64,000 nt of DNA from Deltaproteobacteria bacterium HGW-Deltaproteobacteria-12 (GCA_002840565.1 PHBK01000013.1:46405-110404), one strand, 5' to 3'; shown: positions 1 to 9,327, counted from the first letter of the stretch. Made by a program: numbers and translations. The notes: generated from the letters alone by a model not told the origin.

Positions 1-120
1 CGAATAGTCAGCGGAACGTAAGCTCGACCCGGCAACGGGAGGTAGGAACCGCCGGATACGTGATCCGTACGTCCGGTGGTGTGGGAGGACGGCGGGGGTA
101 ACCCCGCCTCCTACCCGATT
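1..120 (+). mobile_element. 3' end of a group II intron (domains V and VI)
   Basis: The segment folds as the last two domains of a bacterial group II intron. Domain V is 48-80: a 9-bp lower stem (48-56 with 72-80), an upper stem TACG/CGTA (57-60 with 66-69), a small apical loop and a two-base CG bulge at 70-71. Domain VI is about 83-117, a long G-rich/C-rich hairpin with a GTAA-like tip and a candidate bulged branch-point A at 113. The intron should end in the AT at 118-119. The body and any reverse transcriptase lie before base 1. It sits about 28 bases beyond the stop of the crotonase gene, on the opposite strand. The fold is seen in the sequence; activity cannot be judged. Confidence 0.8.
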
Positions 121-147
121 TCGGATGTCGCTTATCGGCCTATTCTT

Positions 148-912
148 TTATTTGCTCTTCTCCACAAACTTTTTCATGCCTTCTTTCTGTTCCTTTGTGG
201 AGAAACACAGACCGAAACAGTCGATTTCAAATAAAGCTGCCGTCTCCATGTCCGTCTCTGTACCCCGGTTCATCGCCGCTTTGATCAGCTTCAGCGACGA
301 GGCGGATTTCGTTGCGATCTTTCCGGCTAGTGCCAGGGTTTCGGCCAGAAGCGCTTCCGCCGGATAGACGTAATTGATCAGTCCGAATTCCAGGGCCTGT
401 TTCGCGTCAAAGGTTCCGCCCGTGAAGCAATACTCCTTGGCTTTGGTCATTCCGATCAGCCGCGGCAGCCTTTGTGTTCCAGCGCTTCCCGGCATGATTC
501 CGAGATTGATTTCCGGCAGTCCGAATTTCGCCGTCTCCGCCGCCGTGCGGAGGTCGCAGGCCATGGCATATTCGAGCCCTCCTCCCATACAGAATCCGTT
601 GATCGCCGCTATAACCGGTTTCCCAAGATTCCATAGCGTGTCGGTAACTCTTTTTGCCCGCAGCCCGTGTTCTCTTGCCTGCAGGGCATTCATTTCGAGC
701 ATTTCTTTAATATCCGCTCCTGCGACAAAGGATTTGCTCCCTGCCCCTGTGAGAACAACAACTTTGATCTCAGCGTCATTGTCCGCCTGAAGCAGAAGTT
801 CGATCAGCTTCAAGTTCACTTCCGTATTGAGTGCATTCAACGCGCCGGGGCGATTGAAAGTCAGAAGTGCGACATTCTCCTTTTTTTCGTATAATACAAC
901 ACTTTCTACCAT
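148..912 (-). CDS. Enoyl-CoA hydratase/isomerase (crotonase family)
   Basis: This 254-residue cytoplasmic protein has full crotonase length. It shows the oxyanion-hole segment AGADIKEM, the GGGLEYAMACD segment carrying the first catalytic Glu, and LPEINLGIMPGSAGTQ carrying the second, so 2-enoyl-CoA hydration in beta-oxidation is likely. Substrate chain length cannot be read from sequence. An AGGAGG-type ribosome binding site stands just before the ATG at 912. The sigma-54 regulator gene lies 84 bases upstream on the same strand, so the two may be co-transcribed. A group II intron end lies just past the stop codon. Confidence 0.93.
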   Translation of the reverse strand: MVESVVLYEKKENVALLTFNRPGALNALNTEVNLKLIELLLQADNDAEIKVVVLTGAGSKSFVAGADIKEMLEMNALQAREHGLRAKRVTDTLWNLGKPVIAAINGFCMGGGLEYAMACDLRTAAETAKFGLPEINLGIMPGSAGTQRLPRLIGMTKAKEYCFTGGTFDAKQALEFGLINYVYPAEALLAETLALAGKIATKSASSLKLIKAAMNRGTETDMETAALFEIDCFGLCFSTKEQKEGMKKFVEKSK

Positions 913-996
913 ATTTTATCCTCCTGTAATTAGATAATCCGTTTCTCACTGCGAATCCGGATCAATTTGCTTTTAATGTGACCGGTTTTTTTAAGT

Positions 997-3900
997 TCAG
1001 GTTTCCGGCCCGCCAAGGTGGACATTTTTAGGCCGGCGGATGCCCAGCTTGTTCATGCGGAAGGCCAGCGTGGAGGGGGGGATATTGAGAAGTTCCGCCG
1101 CTCCGCCTTTGCCTCTCACCTTCCAGTTTGTCCGTTGCAGCGCCCACAGAATGTGCCGGCGTTCATTTTCCATTAGAGTCACGCCGTCTTTTTCGGAGTA
1201 GAATTCCTTTTGCGGTGATCCCAGGTCGGGTACGCGGAAGAGCGGACCGGAATTGAGGATCGTTCCCCTCTCGATGATGTTCTCCAGCTCGCGGACGTTG
1301 CCGGGCCAGTCATAATGGAGAAGTTTATCCATCTCGGAATTGGGGATTTTGGAAAAATTCTTTCCCCGTTTCTGAGAATAAATATTGAGAAAGAAATAGG
1401 CCAGCAGCGGAATGTCTTCGGTTCTTTCCCTCAAGGGCGGCACGCGGATGGGAAAGACGGCGAGACGGTAATAGAGATCTGACCGGAATTTCTGCGCCTT
1501 TACATCTTGTTCCAGATTTCGGTTGGTCGCCACCACGAGCCGGAAGTCGGAACGCAAAGTCTCGCTGCCGCCAACCCGCTCGAATTCACCGTTCTGCAGT
1601 ACCCGCAGCAGACGAACCTGGATGTCCTGACTGATCTCGCCGATTTCATCGAGGAAGAGAGTGCCGCCGTGAGCCAGCTCAAAACGCCCCAGACGCCTTT
1701 GAGTGGCGCCGGTGAAAGACCCCTTTTCATGGCCGAACAGTTCGCTGGGGATGAGACTTTCCGGCAGGGCGCTGCAATTCACTTTGATAAAGGGTTTGTC
1801 CTTCCGGCGGCTGTGGCGATGAATGGCCCTGGCCACCAGTTCCTTGCCGGAGCCGGTTTCGCCGATGATCATCACCGTGGCGTCTGTTTCCGTCACCTGG
1901 TCGATTTGAGAAAGGACATGTTTGATCCCCGGGCTTTCCCCTACAATGTCCTCAAAGTGGAGCGTCTGCAGATGTTCTTCTTTGTAATAGAGGGTCTCCT
2001 CACTGAGATTGCGATTCAGCCGCCTGATTTCTTCATAGGCTTTGACATTATCGAGTGCGAATGCGGCCAGAGCTGCGAAATAAGAGAGCAGTTCCAAATC
2101 TGATTCCCGAAAGGCGCTGCTGAGCAGGCGATTGTCATGATAGAGAACTCCGACGGTTTTGCCTCGTAAAATCATGGGGACGCAAATGCGGGAGCGGATA
2201 GTCGGGGCGGCGGCAGAATCTTCGATATCTTCCGCACTGAGGATACGGCCCGTTCCGGTCGCGGCAATTTCTTTGATCAGCTGCATGGAAGATGAAAATC
2301 CGTCATTCTCGATCTGTTCCGGGGTGAGATTCTTGGAGGCTCTAAGCAGCAGTTTCGGCTGCTGTTCCTCGCCCTCAAGGAGGAAAATAGCCCCCCTCTC
2401 TGCACCGGTGATTCTGTTTAACGTGGACAGGATATGCTGCACCAGATCCCGGTGATCCTGAATTGTGACCACCTCCTGACCAAAGGTTAATATTTCCTTG
2501 AGGAGGTTTTCGTTGAGGGGACGATCTTTGATGAGTGCCCGGAGGTCGTCCGGCACCAGCTTTTCATTGATGACATCGAGGACTTTAGTAGCAGTAAGGG
2601 TCAGTTCTTTTGCTTTGTCTTTATCCACCAGAAAGAGGTACTGTCGGGCCAGTTCCAGCCTTGACTTGGCCAGCTCAATCTGGCTGCCCGACTCCTCCAG
2701 CCACGAGATGGAATTTTCGAGGGAAGAGATGATCTTGTCCCTGGATTCACCTTCCATCTGCCGGAGAATAGCCTCGTAACGGTAGGCCACACCTTTGAGG
2801 AGGATGTTCTTCCCCCGAATCATGGACTGAATTTCTTTTTCCAGGGAAAGCCCCTCGACGGCGGGAAGTTCCCCTGTTTTTATAGCCAGGCAGAGTTCCA
2901 AAAGGTAGGCATAAAGATAGACTGTTGTCTGAACCCTGCGGCTCTGTTGCAGAAAACTTTGAAGGCATTTTATCGACTGCTTTTTTTCTCCTTTGAGATA
3001 ATAGGCATAAGCCAGAGATGTCTGCACCGATATCCAGACCCAGTCATTATGGGCGTCCTGCGCTTCCTTGGCCGCCCCTTCCAGAAACCGGATAGCCTCA
3101 TCAATGCGGCCGATGTCGAGAAGGATTATGCCGATATTTCCTTCCGCGTAGGCGGTCAGGTAAACGTCACCTTTATCCAGTCCGTGGGTGCGCAGGGCGT
3201 CGAGCATCCCCAGTCCCTGGGTGATGTGGCCGGTTTGGGCGTAGCAATAGCCCACGGTGATGACGGCCAGGAGGGGGAACCCGCCCTGGGGGTATCTTTC
3301 GATATCAGGCACTGATTTTTCATAGATGCGGATCGCCTCCTGGAAGCGGCCCTGCCAGAAGAGAAAAAAGGTGCTGAAGTTGGTTGCCACAAGCATCAAC
3401 TCGGGATCTCCCACTTGATGGGCCAGAGACCAGCCTTCTTCGAAGCATTTTAGGGCGCTGGTGTATTTCGAACGGAGCCACTCGTTTTTGGCCATGTGCA
3501 TTTTCAGCAGCACCTGATGGGCTTTCAGGTCCCACTTCTCGGCACGTTCGAGCGCTGATTGCAGGATGGAAAGAACTTTGGTCGTGTCATGTCGCGCCGT
3601 CGAAATTTTTGAGTATTTAATGGCGGTATCGCTGAAGAGGCGGTCTTCTTCCGCGCCGTTCAGACGGGAAAGATCATCAAGTACCTTGCTGTAACACTGC
3701 AGTGCATATTCCGACTGGAATGTTTTGCGGTGCAGATCCCCGGCTTTAATCAGGTAACGGCACCTTTCCACGTCATTGGCAATATGGACAAGGTGATGAG
3801 CGACAGCATGGGCTTTATTTTCATCGTCGGGCAGCTGGCGCATCAGAATGTCGGCAATGTATCCGTGAAGCATTTTCTCTTCAGTTTCCGGAAGGACACA

Positions 3901-4125
3901 GCTGAATTTCTCCCGCTTTTTTAAATCTTTAAACGCATAAGAAACGGGGGTTTTTTTTACCAGGATACCTTCGGCGACGCTTTTCTCCAGCTGGGAGATA
4001 ATTTGTGACGGTTTCTTTTCGGCAAGAAGGTCGAAAAGACAGTCGATAGAGATCTCGCCGTTAAACAAGGCGGCGATGGCAAGCAGCCGCTGGTCATCGT
4101 CCAGCTTGTAATTGGCGGTAGACAT
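997..4125 (-). CDS. Sigma-54-dependent activator with TPR and GAF sensory region
   Basis: This 1042-residue protein has a winged-helix-like N-terminus (about 1-110), a long helical TPR-like region (about 120-520), a GAF domain (about 545-710), an AAA+ sigma-54 interaction domain and a C-terminal Fis-type helix-turn-helix. Seen motifs are Walker A GETGSGKE, the sigma-54 contact loop as GSFTGA instead of GAFTGA, Walker B LFLDEIGEI, and WPGNVRELEN. The N-terminal part resembles the regions that follow the NTPase in large MalT/AraC-like ATPase regulators, but no N-terminal NTPase is present. It should activate sigma-54 promoters in response to a ligand bound by the GAF or TPR part. No convincing -24/-12 site was found near its neighbours, so the targets are unknown. 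Confidence 0.9.
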   Translation of the reverse strand: MSTANYKLDDDQRLLAIAALFNGEISIDCLFDLLAEKKPSQIISQLEKSVAEGILVKKTPVSYAFKDLKKREKFSCVLPETEEKMLHGYIADILMRQLPDDENKAHAVAHHLVHIANDVERCRYLIKAGDLHRKTFQSEYALQCYSKVLDDLSRLNGAEEDRLFSDTAIKYSKISTARHDTTKVLSILQSALERAEKWDLKAHQVLLKMHMAKNEWLRSKYTSALKCFEEGWSLAHQVGDPELMLVATNFSTFFLFWQGRFQEAIRIYEKSVPDIERYPQGGFPLLAVITVGYCYAQTGHITQGLGMLDALRTHGLDKGDVYLTAYAEGNIGIILLDIGRIDEAIRFLEGAAKEAQDAHNDWVWISVQTSLAYAYYLKGEKKQSIKCLQSFLQQSRRVQTTVYLYAYLLELCLAIKTGELPAVEGLSLEKEIQSMIRGKNILLKGVAYRYEAILRQMEGESRDKIISSLENSISWLEESGSQIELAKSRLELARQYLFLVDKDKAKELTLTATKVLDVINEKLVPDDLRALIKDRPLNENLLKEILTFGQEVVTIQDHRDLVQHILSTLNRITGAERGAIFLLEGEEQQPKLLLRASKNLTPEQIENDGFSSSMQLIKEIAATGTGRILSAEDIEDSAAAPTIRSRICVPMILRGKTVGVLYHDNRLLSSAFRESDLELLSYFAALAAFALDNVKAYEEIRRLNRNLSEETLYYKEEHLQTLHFEDIVGESPGIKHVLSQIDQVTETDATVMIIGETGSGKELVARAIHRHSRRKDKPFIKVNCSALPESLIPSELFGHEKGSFTGATQRRLGRFELAHGGTLFLDEIGEISQDIQVRLLRVLQNGEFERVGGSETLRSDFRLVVATNRNLEQDVKAQKFRSDLYYRLAVFPIRVPPLRERTEDIPLLAYFFLNIYSQKRGKNFSKIPNSEMDKLLHYDWPGNVRELENIIERGTILNSGPLFRVPDLGSPQKEFYSEKDGVTLMENERRHILWALQRTNWKVRGKGGAAELLNIPPSTLAFRMNKLGIRRPKNVHLGGPET

Positions 4126-4226
4126 GGGTTCCTCCGGTGTTACCTGTTTTGCTTATTACACACTTAGTCATTTAGTGCTGAAATATCTATGCAAAAGAGT
4201 CTTAGAACGACTATTTTTAATGCGGG

Positions 4227-4256
4227 TTTATAGATATAATTGTCATCATAAGTCAA
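4227..4256 (-). promoter_or_regulatory. Candidate sigma-70 promoter for the sigma-54 activator gene
   Basis: On the minus strand TTGACT (4256-4251) is followed after 18 bases by TATAAA (4232-4227). Both hexamers match the consensus at five of six positions. The site lies about 100 bases before the ATG at 4125. This is a motif-only prediction. Confidence 0.45.
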
Positions 4257-4324
4257 GCCGAATATGAGGCCGGCTCGGGCTATATCCCCCGATTCCACGC
4301 CATGAACCCAGGGGGAAAAATTAA

Positions 4325-4353
4325 TTGACAGGCCACAAGAACTTCCTTATATT
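4325..4353 (+). promoter_or_regulatory. Strong candidate sigma-70 promoter
   Basis: TTGACA (4325-4330), a 17-base spacer and TATATT (4348-4353) give an almost ideal promoter about 110 bases before the ATG of the dehydrogenase gene at 4467. Confidence 0.6.
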
Positions 4354-4466
4354 CGGGGTCAAAGAAAGCATTTCCTTATTTCAAATACATGCAAGATATT
4401 ATCGGATACCAAGCCGGACACTATCGGGCCGGATTCAGCTAAAATGCGATTATGGAGGAAAGGATT

Positions 4467-5522
4467 ATGTACCGGGTCATTCAGTGTGCCACCGGATCAA
4501 TCGGGCGCTCCACTTTGCGCCGTATCATTGACCATCCCGATCTGGCTCTGGTCGGTCTCTATGTTTATGGAAAAAACAAGGTAGGACTTGATGCCGGCGT
4601 CATAGCCAAACGTCCGGCCACCGGCGTGATTGCCACCAATAATATGCAGGAAATTCTCTCGCTTAGGGCCGACGTAGTTATCCACACCTCCCGCATTACC
4701 ATACCTTATGCCCGGCAGAATGCCGAAGTTGAACAGTTTCTCGCCTCAGGGAAAAACGTCATTTCCGTCAACGGGTATTTCTATCCGGAAGTTCATGGAG
4801 AAGCATATGCCGGACCTCTCAGGACGGCCTGTCTGCGCGGCAGCAGCACCCTGGCCGGTGTGGGCCTCAATCCGGGATTTATCGCCGAGCGTCTGGCTCT
4901 GGTTATGTCTGGTCTTTGCGCCCAGGTTGACCACATCGGTTCTTTCGAGATGGTGGACGGTTCTTACATCGATGCACCGGACTTTGTCTTTGGGACAATG
5001 GGTTTTGGTGTCGATCCTGCGGTTACGGACATCACACAAGGACATTTAGCCCAACTGTATCTGGACCTATATATCGAAACCTTTGCCTATGTTGCCGAGG
5101 CTATGGGTACGCGCATTGCTGCGATCAACCCCGACCATCGGCTGACACTGGCTCCGGAAGATATGAAAATTGCCGCCGGAATTATCCGCCGGGGCACCGT
5201 TGCCGCCACAGAATGGCGCTGGAATGCCGAATTTGCCGACGGACGAAAGGTCACCCACTCTTTGCTCTGGACATCTTCACCGAAACTGCACGGTGATGAT
5301 GATCCGGTCCACTGGCGCATTGAAATTCAAGGGCGTCCTAATGTTCGTCTGTCTTTCAGCCTGGAAGATCCTGATCCTGCCGTTCCGCCATCCCGGGCGG
5401 GCGCTGATGCGACGGCGGCAACAGTTATTCAGGCCATTCCTTATGTCTGTGCGGCCAAACCGGGATTCTTTCGCTATACACCGCTCGCCCCGTTCCGCGA
5501 GAGGTTCTCGACGGAAGAGTAA
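4467..5522 (+). CDS. DapB-like NAD(P)-dependent dehydrogenase
   Basis: This 351-residue protein has an N-terminal Rossmann fold opening with YRVIQCATGSIGRS, in the style of dihydrodipicolinate reductase and 2,4-diaminopentanoate dehydrogenase relatives. The substrate is unknown. An ATG at 4452 is also in frame, but the GGAGGAAAGG at 4454-4463 lies inside that extension and sits correctly for the ATG at 4467, so the shorter start is chosen. The next gene follows 52 bases downstream on the same strand. The neighbours handle acyl-CoA or lipid-like compounds, suggesting a role in substrate oxidation, which is inference. Confidence 0.8.
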   Translation: MYRVIQCATGSIGRSTLRRIIDHPDLALVGLYVYGKNKVGLDAGVIAKRPATGVIATNNMQEILSLRADVVIHTSRITIPYARQNAEVEQFLASGKNVISVNGYFYPEVHGEAYAGPLRTACLRGSSTLAGVGLNPGFIAERLALVMSGLCAQVDHIGSFEMVDGSYIDAPDFVFGTMGFGVDPAVTDITQGHLAQLYLDLYIETFAYVAEAMGTRIAAINPDHRLTLAPEDMKIAAGIIRRGTVAATEWRWNAEFADGRKVTHSLLWTSSPKLHGDDDPVHWRIEIQGRPNVRLSFSLEDPDPAVPPSRAGADATAATVIQAIPYVCAAKPGFFRYTPLAPFRERFSTEE

Positions 5523-5574
5523 AGCATGAGCTTTATCCTGAAGCTGCAGCTGTTAAAAAACAAAGGAGGATGAA

Positions 5575-6126
5575 ATGGGCGACATGATCGATTACGCCGG
5601 GCCATTCCGGCCCGATTTGTCCTGGGAATGCTTCAGCCAGGAGATGAGGCTCAAAGGGCTTGATCTTTACCGCAAGATGTTTCTGGCCGTGGACGGATTC
5701 TGGTACCTTGCCGCCAAAGAACGCTTTGGCAATGAAGTAGCGATGGAGCTGGATCTCTGGGTATGGGAAAAGCACATGCGCTACGAACTCAAACACCTCA
5801 CCCGGATGTTCAATATCACCGGCCAGGACGTGGAGGCATTCTTTAAAGTTTCCCAGCTGATGGCGGTAGCCGGTAATATAAAAATGGAAATGGAACTTCT
5901 CACGAAGAATCATGGAATCATGCGGGCGACCAGCTGTCCGACTATTGATGCTCTGGTGAAAGAAGGTGCCGGCCGTGAGCAGAATTTCTGTCGTGTCATT
6001 GAACAGCGCATGATGGATTTCCAGACGGCATTCTTTAATCCCACGATGAAGGCGGTTCCCATTCGAATACCGCCGGAAACCCTGGGCTGCGGGATTTACT
6101 GCGAATGGGAGATTACATGTGATTAA
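5575..6126 (+). CDS. DUF6125/ATC-hydrolase-like small protein
   Basis: This 183-residue protein is soluble and mostly helical. It has many aromatic and acidic residues at the N-terminus and a C-terminal segment with CPTID and GCGIYCEWE, reminiscent of the DUF6125 or L-2-amino-thiazoline-4-carboxylate hydrolase-like families seen in anaerobes. The family call rests on general resemblance only. An AAGGAGG at 5563-5569 fixes the start. It probably shares a transcript with the DapB-like gene upstream and converges on the SDR gene. Confidence 0.6.
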   Translation: MGDMIDYAGPFRPDLSWECFSQEMRLKGLDLYRKMFLAVDGFWYLAAKERFGNEVAMELDLWVWEKHMRYELKHLTRMFNITGQDVEAFFKVSQLMAVAGNIKMEMELLTKNHGIMRATSCPTIDALVKEGAGREQNFCRVIEQRMMDFQTAFFNPTMKAVPIRIPPETLGCGIYCEWEITCD

Positions 6127-6144
6127 AATAAAGCGGAGCAATTT

Positions 6145-6912
6145 TCAGGTGAGGTAAAGTCCTCCGTTGATATGGATGGTCTGTCCGGTTATGTAGCTGC
6201 CGGCATCGGAAGCCAGCAGAAAAGAGACTCCGACGATGTCCTCGGGCCGGCCGACACGCCCGAGGGGCACTTTATCAATTACCTTTCTGCGCTGTTCGGC
6301 GGGCATGAGAGCCAGCATATTTGTATCAATCATGCCGGGGGCAATGCAATTAACGCGAATCCCGCTGGGGCCCAGTTCAAGGGCCAGAGTCCGGCTGAAC
6401 CCTTCCACGCCTGCCTTGGCGGCGCTGTAGTGGGAGCTGGATTTGCCGCCGGTTTGAGCGATCATGGACGAGAAATTGATGATCGAACCCCTGTGCTGCC
6501 CCGCCATGTGAGGCAAAACGGCCTGAGTGCAGAGGAAAACGGAGGTCAGGTTTACATCCAGCACTTTCTGCCACCCGTCGAGATCCATCTCCGGGAAAAG
6601 AACAGGAGTGCTGATTGCCGCCACGTTGATCAGGACGTCCGGTACGCCGAAGGTGTGCAGGCATTGCTGCACCATGGCGGAAACGTCTGCGGCCTTGCTT
6701 ACGTCCGCCCGGAATCCCCGGGAATGGCCGGCGGCAATTTGGTCAAACGCGGATATGCTCTCATTGGAGTCGGCGGCCAGTACTTTGGCTCCGGCCAGGA
6801 TAAAGGCCAGGGCAACGGCGTTTCCGATGCCCTGGGCGGCACCCGTGATAATAACGATTTTATCCGGAATATCCGGGAATCCGGTTATCTTCATCTGTGT
6901 TTCTTTTTCCAT
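6145..6912 (-). CDS. Short-chain dehydrogenase/reductase, FabG-like
   Basis: This 255-residue protein is a classical SDR: cofactor loop TGAAQGIG near the N-terminus, NVAAIS in the place of NNAG, catalytic Ser in NFSSMI, YSAAK with the catalytic Tyr and Lys, and a C-terminal GQTIHINGG. It should reduce a 3-oxoacyl or other keto group, or oxidise the alcohol, using NAD(P)H. The open frame extends to 6972, but GGAGGATG just before the ATG at 6912 favours that start. It is followed by convergent DUF6125-like gene and preceded, on the same strand, by the TetR gene. Confidence 0.9.
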   Translation of the reverse strand: MEKETQMKITGFPDIPDKIVIITGAAQGIGNAVALAFILAGAKVLAADSNESISAFDQIAAGHSRGFRADVSKAADVSAMVQQCLHTFGVPDVLINVAAISTPVLFPEMDLDGWQKVLDVNLTSVFLCTQAVLPHMAGQHRGSIINFSSMIAQTGGKSSSHYSAAKAGVEGFSRTLALELGPSGIRVNCIAPGMIDTNMLALMPAEQRRKVIDKVPLGRVGRPEDIVGVSFLLASDAGSYITGQTIHINGGLYLT

Positions 6913-7100
6913 TGACAGCATCCTCCATGCCTGCGAGGGCATCGTTCTGAATAATCGTGGTGCAAAATACATTATCCGGGTTACGCCCTTAAATAAATAA
7001 TTATGTTGTGTCTCTGTGTGCCCATAAAAGTTCTCGTCGTGATGTTTTTAGCATAGAATGGGAGTATAGATCATCTTCCCGAAAAATGCTTCCTGGTGGC

Positions 7101-7742
7101 TTATCCGGTGCACGATGACATGGTTTTCTTTTTCTCCCGCGGTATCAGTCCCTGTAAAAGAGCTTCCAGTACCTGCGCGCTTCTGAGCTCAAAATCAAAG
7201 TCTCCGTTTCGCAGCACCCAGTCATAGATATTCCCCCGACTGAATTTAACCAGGATATCCACAATTGTCGCGCAATCCATGTCGTTTCTGATTTCGCCCT
7301 TCTCCTGTGCGTCACGAACCAGTTCTCCTAAAATCCTGAAGATCGGACGCTTCTCATCAATCAGAAATTTCTTCTTCCTTTTGGGCCCGATTTCACTGTA
7401 ATAAACTATCCTGAGATGATGCACTCCCATTTCGGCGAAGCGCTTACTCATGATCCCGTTGAACATTATCAGTCTGTCCAGCGCGGATACATCACGCTGA
7501 AGTTTATTGTAAGGTTCGATATAAAACTCATCCAACTTCAGATATTCTTCAGCGATAATCTGCTCTTTCGATTTGAAATGGTGATAGAATGTCCCTATGG
7601 AAATGCCCGCCTTCTTGCAGATATCACTGATTGTAATCTGATCATAACTTTTTTTTCTGAACATGGTGACCGCGGTTTCAAAGATCAACTGGCGGGTGGT
7701 TAACGCCTGTTGTTTCCGTTTGGTTAATTTTTTAATACTCAT
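7101..7742 (-). CDS. TetR/AcrR family transcriptional regulator
   Basis: This 213-residue protein has an N-terminal TetR helix-turn-helix (ITISDICKKAGISIGTFYHHF) and a C-terminal ligand domain without recognised signature. The ATG at 7742, preceded by AGAGGAAAT, is chosen over an upstream in-frame start at 7769. It is transcribed away from the thiolase-ligase operon and towards the SDR gene, the usual layout for a repressor that controls both. In acyl-CoA clusters such regulators often bind an acyl-CoA; that ligand is inference. Confidence 0.88.
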   Translation of the reverse strand: MSIKKLTKRKQQALTTRQLIFETAVTMFRKKSYDQITISDICKKAGISIGTFYHHFKSKEQIIAEEYLKLDEFYIEPYNKLQRDVSALDRLIMFNGIMSKRFAEMGVHHLRIVYYSEIGPKRKKKFLIDEKRPIFRILGELVRDAQEKGEIRNDMDCATIVDILVKFSRGNIYDWVLRNGDFDFELRSAQVLEALLQGLIPREKKKTMSSCTG

Positions 7743-8067
7743 ATTTCCTCTTCTTATCATTAAAAACAAATCGTTCAGAGTTTATATGCTTTTTACGGGT
7801 AATTATAACGGCCGCATTATTTTTTCTGTTTTAAGCCTGTTCACAGCGAAATATCATCTCTTTTCGTATACGAAGAACTTACTTAAGTGTCAATGGAATA
7901 TTTCCCATTTTAACTCATGTGATCTTAGCTTGGAGGAAAGAAAAGATCGTCTTGCCGTCGATATATAACAATAAAACATTTTGCTGCTTTTCCCTTGACA
8001 TTCCTCAAGTACAAATCCATAATCAGTTCACCGAATCGATTATAGATAATATATAAGGAGTAGTTAA
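7743..8067. other. Divergent control region between tetR and thiolase genes
   Basis: The 325-base gap contains the thiolase promoter listed separately. It also holds short palindromes that could be repressor sites: CGTATACG near 7866, ACTTAAGT near 7880, an imperfect inverted repeat ATGG...CCAT near 7893-7908, and AATCGATT at 8034-8041 downstream of the -10 box. None is repeated, so no operator can be assigned. Confidence 0.5.
7995..8023 (+). promoter_or_regulatory. Strong candidate sigma-70 promoter of the thiolase operon
   Basis: TTGACA (7995-8000), 17 bases, then CATAAT (8018-8023). The ATG of the thiolase gene is 44 bases further on, after AAGGAG. Position between divergent tetR and the operon suits repression by the TetR protein. 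Confidence 0.6.
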
Positions 8068-9327
8068 ATGAGAGATGTATACATTGTTGCCGTGGGTATG
8101 ACGCGATTTGGCAAGTATTTGGAGCGCACGGAAAAGGATTTGGTGGCCGACGCATTTGCCATGACCATGAAAGATGTCCCTGATATAAAGATCAGCGATA
8201 TCCAGTCTGTCTGGTTTTCAAATACAGGATGGGGATTTTATCATATGCAGCATTCCATCAAGGGCCAGGTGGCTTTGAGAAGCCTTGGCATCGAAGGAAT
8301 TCCCATCACTAATATAGAGAATGCCTGCGCTGGTGCTTCTACGGCATTGCACTGTGCATATAAAGATGTGGCCGGCGGCATGTACGATTGTTCTCTGGCG
8401 ATTGGAATGGAGAAAATATTCAGCACTGACAAGGCCAAGATGTTTATGGCTTTCAATGCCGGGATAGATGTATCCAACATGGAAGGGCACATGAAAGCCC
8501 TGAGGGGCATCATGGACGGTATAAAATTAGATATTCCTGCAGATGACGGGGGGGCAGGCGCCGGGTCGACCAGGAGCGCTTTCATGGACGTATATGCCAG
8601 TGCTGTCAGATGGCATATGGCTACTTTTGGAACCACCCAGCGTCAGTTGGCAGTAATTGCATCAAAGAATCACTTCCACAGTTCAATGAACCCGTATGCT
8701 CAATTTCAGAATTTCCTGACGGTCGAGGAGATTTTGCAAAGCAAGCCCGTCGTCTGGCCGTTAACTGTTCCCATGTGCGCGCCGATGGGCGACGGCGCGG
8801 CGGCGGCTATCGTATGCTCAAAAGAATTTCTGATGAAGCTCAAGTCGGTCCGTCCAGTAAAGATTCTGGCCTCCGTGCTCGGGTCCGGAACCAACCGTCG
8901 GCACGACCAACAAGAACTGGACATAGCCACAAGACTTTCCCGGCAGGCCTATGAAATTGCCGGCGTCGGGCCACCGGATATGAATCTGGCCGAGGTGCAT
9001 GATGCCACAGCTTACGGCGAGCTACATCAGTATGAAGCCCTGGGATTCTGCAAGATCGGCGAGGGGGGACCGTATGCAGAAACCGGCGCAACCAAGATCG
9101 GGGGTAAAATGCCCATCAACACTTCGGGCGGGCTCGAGTCGCGCGGACACCCGGTCGGTGCTTCCGGACTTGCCATGATTCACGAGTTGGTCACACAGCT
9201 CAGGCATGAGGCTGGTCCAAGGCAGGTGGAGGGGTGCCGTTTTGGGCTTGCAGAAAATGGCGGCGGAAATATCGCTTTTGAAGAAGCCTCCATGACTATA
9301 CACATCCTTGAGCGGATTAATAGTTAA
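8068..9327 (+). CDS. SCP2-type thiolase / lipid-transfer-like acetyl-CoA acyltransferase
   Basis: This 419-residue protein belongs to the thiolase superfamily. The nucleophile is the Cys in ENACAGAS and the catalytic His lies in SRGHPVGASG. The second Cys of classical thiolases (CGGGxG near the C-terminus) is replaced: the segment reads AENGGGN, as in SCP2-type thiolases. It may cleave or form 3-oxoacyl-CoA of bulky or branched acids; the substrate is not readable. AAGGAG before the ATG fixes the start. It heads a rightward operon with an acyl-CoA ligase and an SCP2-like/dehydrogenase fusion. Confidence 0.87.
   Translation: MRDVYIVAVGMTRFGKYLERTEKDLVADAFAMTMKDVPDIKISDIQSVWFSNTGWGFYHMQHSIKGQVALRSLGIEGIPITNIENACAGASTALHCAYKDVAGGMYDCSLAIGMEKIFSTDKAKMFMAFNAGIDVSNMEGHMKALRGIMDGIKLDIPADDGGAGAGSTRSAFMDVYASAVRWHMATFGTTQRQLAVIASKNHFHSSMNPYAQFQNFLTVEEILQSKPVVWPLTVPMCAPMGDGAAAAIVCSKEFLMKLKSVRPVKILASVLGSGTNRRHDQQELDIATRLSRQAYEIAGVGPPDMNLAEVHDATAYGELHQYEALGFCKIGEGGPYAETGATKIGGKMPINTSGGLESRGHPVGASGLAMIHELVTQLRHEAGPRQVEGCRFGLAENGGGNIAFEEASMTIHILERINS

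Larger units (their letters stand above)
4126..4466. other. Divergent intergenic region
   Basis: This 341-base gap separates the leftward sigma-54 activator from the rightward dehydrogenase. It holds one candidate sigma-70 promoter for each direction, listed separately. A short rightward open frame at 4325-4531 overlaps the next gene and resembles nothing known. No tRNA, repeat or -24/-12 element was seen. Confidence 0.6.

Noticed and set aside
374-790. Rightward 138-codon frame
   Set aside because: It is antisense to the crotonase gene, whose motifs are unmistakable; no ribosome binding site or homology.
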